Source of the DNA: Pedobacter chitinilyticus
GTDB lineage: Bacteria > Bacteroidota > Bacteroidia > Sphingobacteriales > Sphingobacteriaceae
Assembly (NCBI RefSeq): GCF_003313385.1
Contig: NZ_QMHN01000002.1
Coordinates: forward strand, 444,603-508,602
Direction of reading: 5' to 3'
Length of the DNA stretch: 64,000 nt
The stretch's first letter is position 1; each line of letters starts with the position of its first letter. The position numbers and the translations under genes are program-made. The notes under the pieces are model-generated. The model saw only the letters and a program-made list of their open reading frames with translations. It was not told the origin of the DNA and did no database searches. Positions 48,097-56,087 of the stretch are shown here, piece by piece.

Positions 48097-48184
48097 CTTG
48101 TTGTTTTTTAAGAAACTATCATCAAGACAGTTCCGTCGTTTGTTGTTTGTTGGTGATGGCTTTGATGCCATCGATATTCTTCGT

Positions 48185-48268
48185 AAAAAAAAAACCGTAG
48201 CTAAATTATTATGTTCATTCACCCATTGTTAAGTGTAAATTAAATGAAACATAAAAATTTAGCCACGG
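48185..48268 (-). ncRNA. candidate small RNA: 25-bp hairpin with its own promoter and poly-T end
   Basis: On the minus strand CCGTGGCTAAATT continues into TTTATGTTTCATT; after a 23-base loop the complementary arm follows, closed by CGG and ten T. The stem has about 25 pairs with one G-U, one mismatch and one bulge. An exact -7 box TAAATTTG lies at 48270-48277 directly before it, so transcription would start at the base of the stem. It lies between zapA and rny; in other bacteria 6S RNA lies next to zapA. It could be a 6S-like RNA, another small RNA or only a very long zapA terminator. Confidence 0.5.
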
Positions 48269-48269
48269 C

Positions 48270-48277
48270 CAAATTTA
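48270..48277 (-). promoter_or_regulatory. -7 promoter box of the candidate small RNA
   Basis: TAAATTTG on the minus strand, exact TAnnTTTG match, ending one base before the hairpin. No clear -33 TTG at 19 bases. Confidence 0.45.
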
Positions 48278-48328
48278 TAGCTATAGTGAACCTAAGGATA
48301 GTGTCCTGAGGTTAATAAAGAACTTTTT

Positions 48329-48619
48329 TTATTTAGCGAAAAACCCGTTCAATAAACTATCTAACTCTTCCACCTTGTCGGCTACACTCGTATCCTGACT
48401 TTGAACTTTATGCTCGGCTTTTAAAACTGCCGTGGCATAGTGCAAAACTGCCATTGATAACAAGTCTTGTTTATCCCTAACCGCATAATTTTCCTGATAG
48501 TCTTTTATACGCTCATTGATAATCTTTGCCGCTCGTCTCACAATCTCCTCTTCTTCCATACTTACCTTTAGGGGGTAAATGCGGTCGGCGATAGTTATTT
48601 TAATCGAGATTTCTCCCAT
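48329..48619 (-). CDS. zapA: cell division protein ZapA
   Basis: A 96-residue ZapA: N-terminal globular part (ISIKITIADRIYPLKVSMEEEEIVRRAAKIINERI) and C-terminal coiled coil. It bundles FtsZ filaments at the division site. It starts 31 bases after the coiled-coil gene 48651-48941, suggesting one operon with a related role. Confidence 0.88.
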   Translation of the reverse strand: MGEISIKITIADRIYPLKVSMEEEEIVRRAAKIINERIKDYQENYAVRDKQDLLSMAVLHYATAVLKAEHKVQSQDTSVADKVEELDSLLNGFFAK

Positions 48620-48650
48620 TTTTAGCTTTGTTTCAATTAATCTGTATCAC

Positions 48651-48941
48651 TTATTTCTTAAGCAATACTACACACTTATCAATTTCACGCACAAATTCGT
48701 TAATTTTTTGCTTTATATCAAGTGTCTTTTCACTTGTTCCTTCAATACTCTTTGCTAATTTGAGCACTCTTATTTTTTCATCGAGCTCTAAATGTGTGCT
48801 TTTGGCCACATCCAATGCTTGTTTTTGCTGCTTATTTTCGGCTTTTAAAAGTTCATTTTCCTCTTGTAACGCTTGACACAGCGCAATCAATCTATCCGTT
48901 TTTTGCAGTACACTATTAAGTTGATCTACTACAGCAGCCAT
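48651..48941 (-). CDS. small coiled-coil protein encoded before zapA
   Basis: A 96-residue protein that is almost entirely predicted coiled coil (RLIALCQALQEENELLKAENKQQKQAL with Leu/Ile heptads), without other motifs. Its place directly before zapA and its shape recall ZapB-type division proteins, but no family is recognised. The start ATG is preceded by a 7-nt periodic palindrome. Confidence 0.75.
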   Translation of the reverse strand: MAAVVDQLNSVLQKTDRLIALCQALQEENELLKAENKQQKQALDVAKSTHLELDEKIRVLKLAKSIEGTSEKTLDIKQKINEFVREIDKCVVLLKK

Positions 48942-48944
48942 TTT

Positions 48945-49020
48945 TTGAGTTGTGGGTTATGGGTTGTCAGTTATGGGTTAGTCTTGTAACTCATAACACG
49001 AAACTCATAACAATTTTACT
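48945..49020. repeat. 7-nt periodic palindrome between pheT and the coiled-coil gene
   Basis: Plus strand GAGTTGT, GGGTTAT, GGGTTGT, CAGTTAT, GGGTTAG face the complementary series GTAACTC, ATAACAC, GAAACTC, ATAACAA. On the mRNA strand the series ends a few bases before the ATG at 48941. Confidence 0.7.
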
Positions 49021-49025
49021 TCTTA

Positions 49026-51422
49026 TTATCTTATCTCTGCGTTGGCAGTTTGGGCTAAGTTAGCAATAATCTTTTGCATAATTGCATCGATCTGCTTATC
49101 GGTTAAAGTTTGCTCTTCATCCTGCAAGGTGAAATTCAAGGCATATGATTTCTTTCCTTCAGGCAGCTTATCTCCCTGATAAACGTCAAATACCTGCACA
49201 TTTTTAACCAATTTGCGCTCTGCTTTAAAAGCAATGGTTTTTAATTGATCAAAAGTAGTGGCCTGATCTACCAGCAGGGATAAGTCTCTTCTAACTGCTG
49301 GATATTTTGGCACTTCTTTGTTGATGATTTTATTTTTCTTCAATGCATCCAGTACAAAAGCCCAGTCGAAATCAGCATAGAAAATATCTTTGCTCAAATC
49401 GGCTTTCTTTTTATCAGCATTGGTTACCGCACCAAAACTTACCAAGGTTTTATCACCTCTGAAATATTTAAGGCCATAAGCAAAGTTTTCGTCGCTAATT
49501 TCATCTATTTGAAAGTTAGCCAAACCTAAACGGTTTACGATAGCATCTACCGCTGCTTTTAGGTTATAAAAGGTAGACGGTGTTGATTGCTGGTTCCATT
49601 GCTCGCCTTGTTTGGCACCGCTTAGCACTAACAATAAACGTGGACGCTCTACATATTTTTCGTTAATGAGATGATAGGTTTTACCAAATTCATAAAACTT
49701 AATGTCTGCGTTTTTACGATTAACGTTGTAGGCCACACTTTCCAAAGCAGGTTGCAACAGGCTTTGACGCATGGCATTTAAATCAGAGCTTAACGGATTT
49801 AAAATCTGCACTGCTTCCGCCTCATTTTTAGAATTGGCTAAACGAGTGAGTGAATTGCACCAAATTTCGATAAAGCCATTAGCGGTAAGCATATCAGCCA
49901 CCAAGTTTTGTACATTTTCCTTGTTAGGCTTGGCGGTGTAAGCCAATGAAGCATTTACTTTAGTGGGGATAAGAATGTTGTTGTAACCATAAATACGTAA
50001 TACCTCTTCGGTAATATCGCATTCGCGGGTCACATCTACCTTATAGGCAGGTACTCGCAAATCTAAACCTTCAGCAGTTTCAGTAGCGATGGAGATGCCT
50101 AAAGCGGTAATAATTTCTTTAATTTCTGTGGTTGGGATATCCTGACCAATTAAATCAAGCACATTTTGGTATTTGATAGCTACTTCAAATGGATTGGCCT
50201 TTACAGGATATAAATCTGAAATAGGTGATGAAATTTGGCCACCAGCAATTTCCTTAATTAACAATGCCGCACGTTTAAGCGCAAATACCGTCATTTCAGG
50301 ATCGGTTCCACGTTCGAAACGGAATGAAGCATCCGTTTTTAACGCATGTCTTTTAGACGTTTTACGTACAGAAACTGCATTAAAGTAAGCACTTTCTAAA
50401 AAGATATTAGTGGTTTGCTCTGTTACACCCGAACCAATTCCGCCAAATACACCCGCAATACACAATGGTTTTTCGGCATCGCAAATCATTAGGTCTTCGG
50501 CAGAAAGCTTGCGCTCTACATGATCCAAAGTGGTGAACGGTGTGCCTTCTTCACATTTTTTTACGATGATTTTTTTGCCAGCAATTTGGTCGGCATCAAA
50601 AGCATGTAAAGGTTGCCCCAACTCATGCAATACATAATTGGTGGCATCTACTATATTGTTAATTGGACGTAGGCCAATCACTTTCAATTTATCTTTCAAC
50701 CAATCTGGAGATGGTTTTACCGTTACTCCGCTAATGCTTACACTGCTATAGCGTGGACAAGCATCAGTAGCTTCTACCTTAACATCAACAATTAGGTTTT
50801 CATTTTCTACCGCAAACGCTTCTACATTTGGCAATTCATAAGCTGTACGTAAATAAGCGGCCAAATCTCTGGCTACCCCTAAGTGAGAGGCTGCGTCAGC
50901 ACGATTTGGTGTTAAGCCAATTTCAAATAGATAGTCATCGTCAACATTAAAGTATTTTTTTGCCTCAAGCCCCACGGGTGCGTCTTCTGCCAACACCATA
51001 ATTCCTGCATGTGAACCACCTAAGCCAATTTCATCTTCGGCACAAATCATCCCTTCAGACACCTCACCCCTAATCTTAGATTTATTGATTTTGAAAGGCT
51101 CTCCCTCGTTTGGATGCACGGTAGTGCCCACGGTAGCTACTACTACTTTTTGTCCAGCAGCCACGTTTGGCGCACCGCAAACAATTTGTAGCAGTTCTGG
51201 TCCACCTACGTTTACTTTAGTTACACTTAATCGATCGGCATTAGGGTGCTGTATGCGTTCTTCAACATATCCAATTACTAGACCTTCCAAACCTCCAGGG
51301 ATAGTTTGTACTTTCTCTAGGCTTTCTACCTCCAAACCTATGTTGGTAAGGATCAAAGAAATTTCCTGAGGAGTTTTATCAGTTTTAATAAGTTGTTTAA
51401 GCCAGCTATATGATATCTTCAT
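49026..51422 (-). CDS. pheT: phenylalanyl-tRNA synthetase beta subunit
   Basis: About 798 residues from the ATG at 51422 (MKISYSWLKQLIKT). Domains: N-terminal OB-fold tRNA-binding domain (about 40-150), B3/B4 editing domain (about 210-380), B5 domain, catalytic-like core, and C-terminal anticodon-binding (FDX-ACB) domain. The frame extends to 51482, but that start would lie at or before the expected transcription start after the -7 box 51480-51487, so 51422 is preferred. pheS is not adjacent. Confidence 0.95.
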   Translation of the reverse strand: MKISYSWLKQLIKTDKTPQEISLILTNIGLEVESLEKVQTIPGGLEGLVIGYVEERIQHPNADRLSVTKVNVGGPELLQIVCGAPNVAAGQKVVVATVGTTVHPNEGEPFKINKSKIRGEVSEGMICAEDEIGLGGSHAGIMVLAEDAPVGLEAKKYFNVDDDYLFEIGLTPNRADAASHLGVARDLAAYLRTAYELPNVEAFAVENENLIVDVKVEATDACPRYSSVSISGVTVKPSPDWLKDKLKVIGLRPINNIVDATNYVLHELGQPLHAFDADQIAGKKIIVKKCEEGTPFTTLDHVERKLSAEDLMICDAEKPLCIAGVFGGIGSGVTEQTTNIFLESAYFNAVSVRKTSKRHALKTDASFRFERGTDPEMTVFALKRAALLIKEIAGGQISSPISDLYPVKANPFEVAIKYQNVLDLIGQDIPTTEIKEIITALGISIATETAEGLDLRVPAYKVDVTRECDITEEVLRIYGYNNILIPTKVNASLAYTAKPNKENVQNLVADMLTANGFIEIWCNSLTRLANSKNEAEAVQILNPLSSDLNAMRQSLLQPALESVAYNVNRKNADIKFYEFGKTYHLINEKYVERPRLLLVLSGAKQGEQWNQQSTPSTFYNLKAAVDAIVNRLGLANFQIDEISDENFAYGLKYFRGDKTLVSFGAVTNADKKKADLSKDIFYADFDWAFVLDALKKNKIINKEVPKYPAVRRDLSLLVDQATTFDQLKTIAFKAERKLVKNVQVFDVYQGDKLPEGKKSYALNFTLQDEEQTLTDKQIDAIMQKIIANLAQTANAEIR

Positions 51423-51479
51423 TTTGAGTATTGAGTAGGCGCATTGCCACAATTTTGATGTGCTATGCGTTTTAAAGTG

Positions 51480-51487
51480 CAAAGATA
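51480..51487 (-). promoter_or_regulatory. -7 promoter box of pheT
   Basis: TATCTTTG on the minus strand matches TAnnTTTG. It supports the internal ATG at 51422 as the pheT start. Confidence 0.6.
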
Positions 51488-51536
51488 TTATTTAATGACG
51501 AAAGCAGAAAGTAAGCAAAGCGTTTGACAAGAAAAA

Positions 51537-51737
51537 TTAACGTATGCTCAAGCCACTTAACAACATTATACATGCTCCACCTCCTATTATTACCATAATA
51601 ACAGTAATGATTAATAGCTTTAAGCCAGGAGTTTTATTTTGCTCTGTTTTTTTTGAAAAAATCAACTGTCCTAAGCCTACCAAAAACATTATGGCTACTG
51701 CAATCCAATATAATATTGATACAAAGACTATTTCCAT
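51537..51737 (-). CDS. 66-residue two-span membrane protein, last gene of the lipid-type operon
   Basis: Two hydrophobic segments (VSILYWIAVAIMFLVGLGQLIF and LLIITVIMVIIGGGACIMLL) joined by a basic loop FSKKTEQNKTPG. It starts 8 bases after the radical SAM stop, which argues that it is a real gene in the same operon. No family is recognised. It may hold the radical SAM enzyme at the membrane; that is inference. Confidence 0.6.
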   Translation of the reverse strand: MEIVFVSILYWIAVAIMFLVGLGQLIFSKKTEQNKTPGLKLLIITVIMVIIGGGACIMLLSGLSIR

Positions 51738-51745
51738 ATTTAAAA

Positions 51746-53137
51746 TTAGCTAATTGGCGCTATTTTTCCCCTTATTTGATCGATTTTATGATCACGGTAG
51801 AAAATATTCATTGTCTCAAAAGGTATCATCTTCATCTTATCGCTCACGATGTGCACACAGGATTTTTTAACAGCACGCACATCAAAATCTAAAGGATCCA
51901 TAAAGTTCATGATAATAATGCGAAATAAATTATCATATTTCAATCCATCAGACTGAACTCTAGGCAAACAGCACATCAACTCCCCAAAAGTACCCTCTGC
52001 GCAGTCTACGGAAACTCCTGTGCTAAACAAATTAAGCATATGTTGTTTCAATCGCTCATCATGCTCAAAAACAATTGTGTTTTTAGAGTTATTCAACAAA
52101 TCCTCTGGGTTGATCAAATTGGTCATTGGAATTACCTCTTCGTCTACTTTTAAAGCATAGGCCATACATAGCGCATCTGGATTACAAGGCACTGGAATTA
52201 AATCTTGAGGGGTAAAAATAGATTGCTCATAAATTTTACGACGAACTTCAGTAAGTGTTATTCTCCCACTCTGATCATTATAATTATCGTTCCTGCCAGC
52301 TACCTGTGTAGGCTGAAAGGTTACTCCTCTTACACATTTTTGCTTCAAAGCATATGCGATAATATCTCCTATTTCATGATCATTTAGTCCTTTTTGCAAA
52401 GTAACTACCAAAGTAGTAGATAAATTGAAGCGATTTAAATTTTCAATAGCTTTCTTTCTGATCTCTGTCAAATCTTCTCCCCGCAGTTTTTCAAGTACTT
52501 CGGCACTGAAACTGTCAAACTGTAAGTAAATTTCAAAATCAGGCATGTAAGATGCCAGCTTTTCCACAAATGATACATCTTTAGCAATACGGATACCGTT
52601 AGTGTTGACCATCAAATGTTTGATTGGCTTTTTCTTCGCTAAATCCAATATGGCAAAAAAATCGGGATGAACCGTTGGTTCCCCGCCCGAAAGCTGAACT
52701 ACATCAGGTTCACCTTCATTTGCGACCACAGTGTCCAACATTTTCTCAATTTCTTCCAAAGTGCGGTGTCTTCCATAATGTGGCGAGGACATCGCATAAC
52801 AAGTTGGACAGCTTAAATTACATCGGTCGGTAACCTCTACAACCGTTAAACATGAATGCTGTTCATGATCTGTACACAGACCGCAATCATAGGGACACCC
52901 ATAATGAACTTTTGTATTGAACTTCAATGGTATCTCTGATTGCTTGTTGTAGTTTCTAATTTGTTTATAATATTCTACATCATCAGCAATCATTACCTTG
53001 CTCTCACCATGCGCATTACAACGTTTCAACATGAAAACTTTAGCCTCTTGAAAGACAATCTTCGCATCACAAAGCATTAAACACTCTGGACACAGGCTCT
53101 TTGTATAATCGTAATAAATATAATCTCTAGTCTTCAT
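51746..53137 (-). CDS. radical SAM enzyme resembling tetraether synthase (Tes/MJ0619-like)
   Basis: A 463-residue radical SAM protein. An N-terminal rubredoxin-like cluster of Cys16, Cys19, Cys23 and Cys40 is followed by GCPYDCGLCTDHEQHSC (Cys81, 85, 88, 96), and then the radical SAM motif C106-NLS-C110-PT-C113, with SGGEPT at 150-155. Further Cys lie at 268, 318, 324, 379, 389, 390, 427. This order (rubredoxin-like site plus extra cluster before the CX3CX2C motif) is that of archaeal tetraether synthase, which joins lipid tails by a C-C bond. Its start overlaps the end of the Lgt-like gene by 4 bases. A lipid substrate is inferred from this likeness and the operon. Confidence 0.78.
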   Translation of the reverse strand: MKTRDYIYYDYTKSLCPECLMLCDAKIVFQEAKVFMLKRCNAHGESKVMIADDVEYYKQIRNYNKQSEIPLKFNTKVHYGCPYDCGLCTDHEQHSCLTVVEVTDRCNLSCPTCYAMSSPHYGRHRTLEEIEKMLDTVVANEGEPDVVQLSGGEPTVHPDFFAILDLAKKKPIKHLMVNTNGIRIAKDVSFVEKLASYMPDFEIYLQFDSFSAEVLEKLRGEDLTEIRKKAIENLNRFNLSTTLVVTLQKGLNDHEIGDIIAYALKQKCVRGVTFQPTQVAGRNDNYNDQSGRITLTEVRRKIYEQSIFTPQDLIPVPCNPDALCMAYALKVDEEVIPMTNLINPEDLLNNSKNTIVFEHDERLKQHMLNLFSTGVSVDCAEGTFGELMCCLPRVQSDGLKYDNLFRIIIMNFMDPLDFDVRAVKKSCVHIVSDKMKMIPFETMNIFYRDHKIDQIRGKIAPIS

Positions 53138-53898
53138 AAGCTGTTAGTTTTACTAGCAAATGGAAATAAATTGGAAATTAGCCTCCACAAAAACTTATAG
53201 TAATAAATAAATATAATTAAAGCTGCCCAATGAATACTACTTAAGTTTAAAAACAGCGGCTGATAAGGTTTAAGAAACTCGATTAAAAATCGATAAAGAA
53301 AATACAAAAGCATAAAAAGCTTAAATCTATCTCCATTAGGCAAATTCTTTAAACGTATAAATTGAAAAAAAACGATCAAACAAATGGTGAAAAAAATCTC
53401 ATAAAGCATCACTGGATGCCGCATTTTACCATCACCTAAATCCATACCCAAAATAAAATTAGTAACCTTTCCATAAGTAGGTTCAGCTACCCCCATTAAA
53501 AAACAACCAAACCTTCCAATGGTTAAAGCCACTAGAATTGGAAGCACATAAATATCCCCAGAGGCAACTTTAACGCCAATGATCTTCTTTATAAGCTCAA
53601 CACCGAACAAGCCCCCCAATAATCCACCAGCTATGGTTTTGCTAGCGTACAACATCAAAAAATTAAGTCGACCTAAGTTGGCAACATCTTCTAAAACAGC
53701 AAAAAATCTAGAACCTATTAATGCCCCGAGCATTGCTCCGAGCATTATCCAGAGTCTGTTCTCATCAGAAATTGGATCATTGACACCTCTGCGCAGAAAA
53801 TAGTACAATCGTACCCCAACTATAAAAGCAAGAGTTTCTAACAAAAAATGCCAGTGATAATACTGACCAGCAAATTCAAATTGGACAGGGAATGTCAA
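53134..53898 (-). CDS. Lgt-like (prolipoprotein diacylglyceryl transferase family) membrane protein
   Basis: A 254-residue protein with about seven spans. Lgt-family traces: KTIAGGLLGG (about 87-96), GRFGCFLMG (128-136), RHPVMLYE (160-167) and YRFLIEFLKP (202-211, matching the essential Arg and Glu of Lgt). The segment GVAEPTYGK replaces the usual G-C-C-Y-G or N-G-E part of the signature, so it is a divergent paralogue and probably not the housekeeping Lgt. The start is TTG; a TAG stop in frame just upstream excludes an earlier ATG. It begins 1 base after the stop of the EEP gene and overlaps the radical SAM gene by 4 bases. Confidence 0.75.
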   Translation of the reverse strand: MTFPVQFEFAGQYYHWHFLLETLAFIVGVRLYYFLRRGVNDPISDENRLWIMLGAMLGALIGSRFFAVLEDVANLGRLNFLMLYASKTIAGGLLGGLFGVELIKKIIGVKVASGDIYVLPILVALTIGRFGCFLMGVAEPTYGKVTNFILGMDLGDGKMRHPVMLYEIFFTICLIVFFQFIRLKNLPNGDRFKLFMLLYFLYRFLIEFLKPYQPLFLNLSSIHWAALIIFIYYYKFLWRLISNLFPFASKTNSL

Positions 53899-53899
53899 T

Positions 53900-54736
53900 T
53901 TATTGAAATTCTAATTTCGCAAAAACAGGTAAGTGATCTGAAAAATAACGTTGGTCTTTGCTATCAGTAATTACCCCGTATTTCTGTACTTTAAAACCTT
54001 TATTGATAAAAATATAATCGATCCTATCTTTCAAAGGGCTATCAAATTTAAAACCGTTGAAAGTTCCTTCGGGTCCATAAGGTGGTTCGATGCTCACCTC
54101 TTTACTATCACTCAAAAATGATTTAATGGTGGCAATAGCATCTGTTTCTGGGGTTACGTTCAAATCTCCAGTATAAACTACGGGTAGCTTTGGAGCAATT
54201 TCCTGTATTTTTTGTTTAATTAGTTTAGCCGATTCTATCCTTGCCTGTACCCCAACATGGTCGTAATGCGTATTAAAAACCAAGAACTCCTTTTTATTGC
54301 GCTTATCGTACAAACGCACCCAAGTGCACACACGGTTAAACATGGCATCCCAGCCCTTGCTTGGCACATTTGGTGTTGGAGATAGCCAAAATACGCCGCC
54401 ATCTTTTTTGGTAAATCTACTTTTGTTATAGAAAATTGGAGAGAATTCGCCCTTGCGCAATCCATCATCTCGGCCTTCGCCTACAGCTTCAAAATCAGCG
54501 TTTTCTAAAATGGCATCGTATTGTTCGGCCAAAGCCTCTTGAGCGCAAAGGATATCCACCTCGTGAAACTTCACCAAAGCTTTTACGTTGTCTTTTCTTT
54601 TGCTCCAAGCATTAACGCCATCTTTTTCTGTACTGTACCTAATATTATAGGTCATTACATTTAAAGCAGCATTTTTTTGCGCATTTAACTGGACACTTAA
54701 CAGTGCTAACGACAATACAATTACAATTCGTTTCAT
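53900..54736 (-). CDS. secreted endonuclease/exonuclease/phosphatase (EEP) family hydrolase
   Basis: A 278-residue exported protein (signal peptide to about residue 19, LSVQLNAQ). EEP motifs: VMTYNIRY with the metal-site Asn, CAQEA, NTHYDHVG, GDLNVTPETD and a final SDHLPV with the catalytic Asp-His. The family includes nucleases, phosphatases and phospholipases such as sphingomyelinase. First gene of a four-gene operon with the Lgt-like and radical SAM genes. The substrate is unknown; a lipid phosphodiester would fit the neighbours. Confidence 0.85.
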   Translation of the reverse strand: MKRIVIVLSLALLSVQLNAQKNAALNVMTYNIRYSTEKDGVNAWSKRKDNVKALVKFHEVDILCAQEALAEQYDAILENADFEAVGEGRDDGLRKGEFSPIFYNKSRFTKKDGGVFWLSPTPNVPSKGWDAMFNRVCTWVRLYDKRNKKEFLVFNTHYDHVGVQARIESAKLIKQKIQEIAPKLPVVYTGDLNVTPETDAIATIKSFLSDSKEVSIEPPYGPEGTFNGFKFDSPLKDRIDYIFINKGFKVQKYGVITDSKDQRYFSDHLPVFAKLEFQ

Positions 54737-54755
54737 TTTACTTTAGATTTGCTTC

Positions 54756-54763
54756 CAAATGTA
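54756..54763 (-). promoter_or_regulatory. -7 promoter box of the EEP-Lgt-like-radical SAM operon
   Basis: TACATTTG on the minus strand, exact TAnnTTTG match, about 19 bases before the EEP ATG. It is the only clear promoter before the four genes. Confidence 0.6.
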
Positions 54764-54824
54764 AAAATTCAAAACCTATATTAAGTTAAGCCAACATTAA
54801 AAAGTTAAATCCTTTCGAATGGCA

Positions 54825-55523
54825 TTATAAATATCCTTCATCGGCCATACTTAAGAAATTGTGATTGCAAACAATGATATGGTCGAAGATGCTAATTTCC
54901 ATGAGCTTTCCTAGCTCCACAAGTTTAGTCGTGATATCTACATCGGCATTACTTGGCTTTAGGTTGCCAGAAGGATGGTTGTGAACCAAAACCATTGAAG
55001 CAGCGCCATGCTCTATGGCAATTTTAAACACCATTTTTGGATCAATCACAGTACCTGCTTGCCCACCTTTACTCATGAAATGCTTTCCAATCATGACATT
55101 AGCTCTATTTAACAGCAGCAACCAAAATTCTTCATGTGGCAGATCCGCCAAATCAGCTTTGATTATCCTGAAGGCGTCAATAGAAGAAAGTATTTTCTGT
55201 ATTTCGGGAGCACCGGTCCCATTTCTTCTTCGACCCAACTCCAAAGCAGCTACAATGCTGATGGCTTTGGCTTCACCAATGCCCTTAAATCTCGAAAGTT
55301 CCTTCACGCCGAGTTGCGAAAGTTTGTCGAGGTCATTTTGACAAGAAGACAAGATACGCTTGCTAAGATCTACAGCTGTTTCGTTTTTGTTTCCAGAACC
55401 TATTAGAATGGCAATCAGCTCTGCATCGGTGAGCTGTCGCCTACCTTGTTGCAATAGTTTTTCTCTCGGACGGTCGGCTTCTGCCCAGGCTTTAATGCCG
55501 AGTTTGTTTTCATAGTTAGACAT
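54825..55523 (-). CDS. radC: RadC family JAB/MPN domain protein
   Basis: A 232-residue RadC protein. It has an N-terminal helix-hairpin-helix-like region (SQLGVKELSRFKGIGEAKA) and a C-terminal JAB metalloprotease-like domain with VHNHPSGNLKPSNAD (zinc ligands His, His, Asp). The old DNA-repair assignment is doubtful and the substrate is unknown. It lies after rpsT and its terminator. Confidence 0.93.
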   Translation of the reverse strand: MSNYENKLGIKAWAEADRPREKLLQQGRRQLTDAELIAILIGSGNKNETAVDLSKRILSSCQNDLDKLSQLGVKELSRFKGIGEAKAISIVAALELGRRRNGTGAPEIQKILSSIDAFRIIKADLADLPHEEFWLLLLNRANVMIGKHFMSKGGQAGTVIDPKMVFKIAIEHGAASMVLVHNHPSGNLKPSNADVDITTKLVELGKLMEISIFDHIIVCNHNFLSMADEGYL

Positions 55524-55548
55524 AGATAGAAAATTATAGGCATAAAAA

Positions 55549-55578
55549 AAACGGCATCATCTTACGATGATACCGTTT
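55549..55578 (-). terminator. rpsT terminator
   Basis: AAACGGCATCATC-TTAC-GATGATACCGTTT, imperfect 13-bp stem with a T-run on the minus strand, 23 bases after the rpsT stop. Confidence 0.85.
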
Positions 55579-55600
55579 CTAATATCGTTTAAAAAAGCGA

Positions 55601-55855
55601 CTATTTCAAGTTGTTAACAAACTTGGTTAATTTTGCTTTATTGTTAGAAGCTTTGTTTTTGTGGATTACGTTCTTTTTAGCTAAACGATCTAACATTGAA
55701 ATTACTTTAGGAAGCAATTCCAATCCTGTTTTTTTATCTTCAGCAGCACGCAATCTTTTGATAAAAGTACGTGTAGTTTTAGCCTGATATCTATTACGTA
55801 AACGTTTTGCAGCGTTTGCTCTAATTCTTTTTAATGCCGATTTATGATTTGCCAT
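55601..55855 (-). CDS. rpsT: ribosomal protein bS20
   Basis: An 84-residue basic helical 30S protein (MANHKSALKRIRANAAKRLRN at the start, lysine-rich). Single-gene transcript with a -7 box TATATTTG at 55897-55904 and a terminator. Confidence 0.95.
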   Translation of the reverse strand: MANHKSALKRIRANAAKRLRNRYQAKTTRTFIKRLRAAEDKKTGLELLPKVISMLDRLAKKNVIHKNKASNNKAKLTKFVNNLK

Positions 55856-55896
55856 TGTTTAGCCTTTTATTTCTTCTCTGTTTTATTTTCGGACTG

Positions 55897-55904
55897 CAAA
55901 TATA
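55897..55904 (-). promoter_or_regulatory. -7 promoter box of rpsT
   Basis: TATATTTG on the minus strand, exact TAnnTTTG match, about 42 bases before the ATG. Confidence 0.6.
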
Positions 55905-56061
55905 GAAGTATTATTATTAAATTCAAAATGCTTTTAAAAAATATTTTCATCTAGTGATGACCTGAAGAAATGATTGGGTTTTAAACTTTTGTATGCTCAA
56001 CGTGTTTTCAGAATAAATTTAGTTTTTTGGCACAAAATTAGCGCAAAAAGCATCAAAGTAT

Positions 56062-56069
56062 TATTTTTG
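56062..56069 (+). promoter_or_regulatory. -7 promoter box of purN
   Basis: TATTTTTG matches TAnnTTTG, 18 bases before the GTG start of purN. Confidence 0.5.
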
Positions 56070-56087
56070 AAAAAAACATAGAATTTA

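Noticed and set aside
48040..48222. 60-residue minus-strand ORF between zapA and rny
   Set aside because: Overlaps the leader hairpins and the poly-T end of the small-RNA candidate; no protein features.
53134..53898. The housekeeping lipoprotein diacylglyceryl transferase Lgt
   Set aside because: The signature core after GRxG is changed (VAEPTYG) and the gene is tied to a radical SAM enzyme; a paralogue is more likely.
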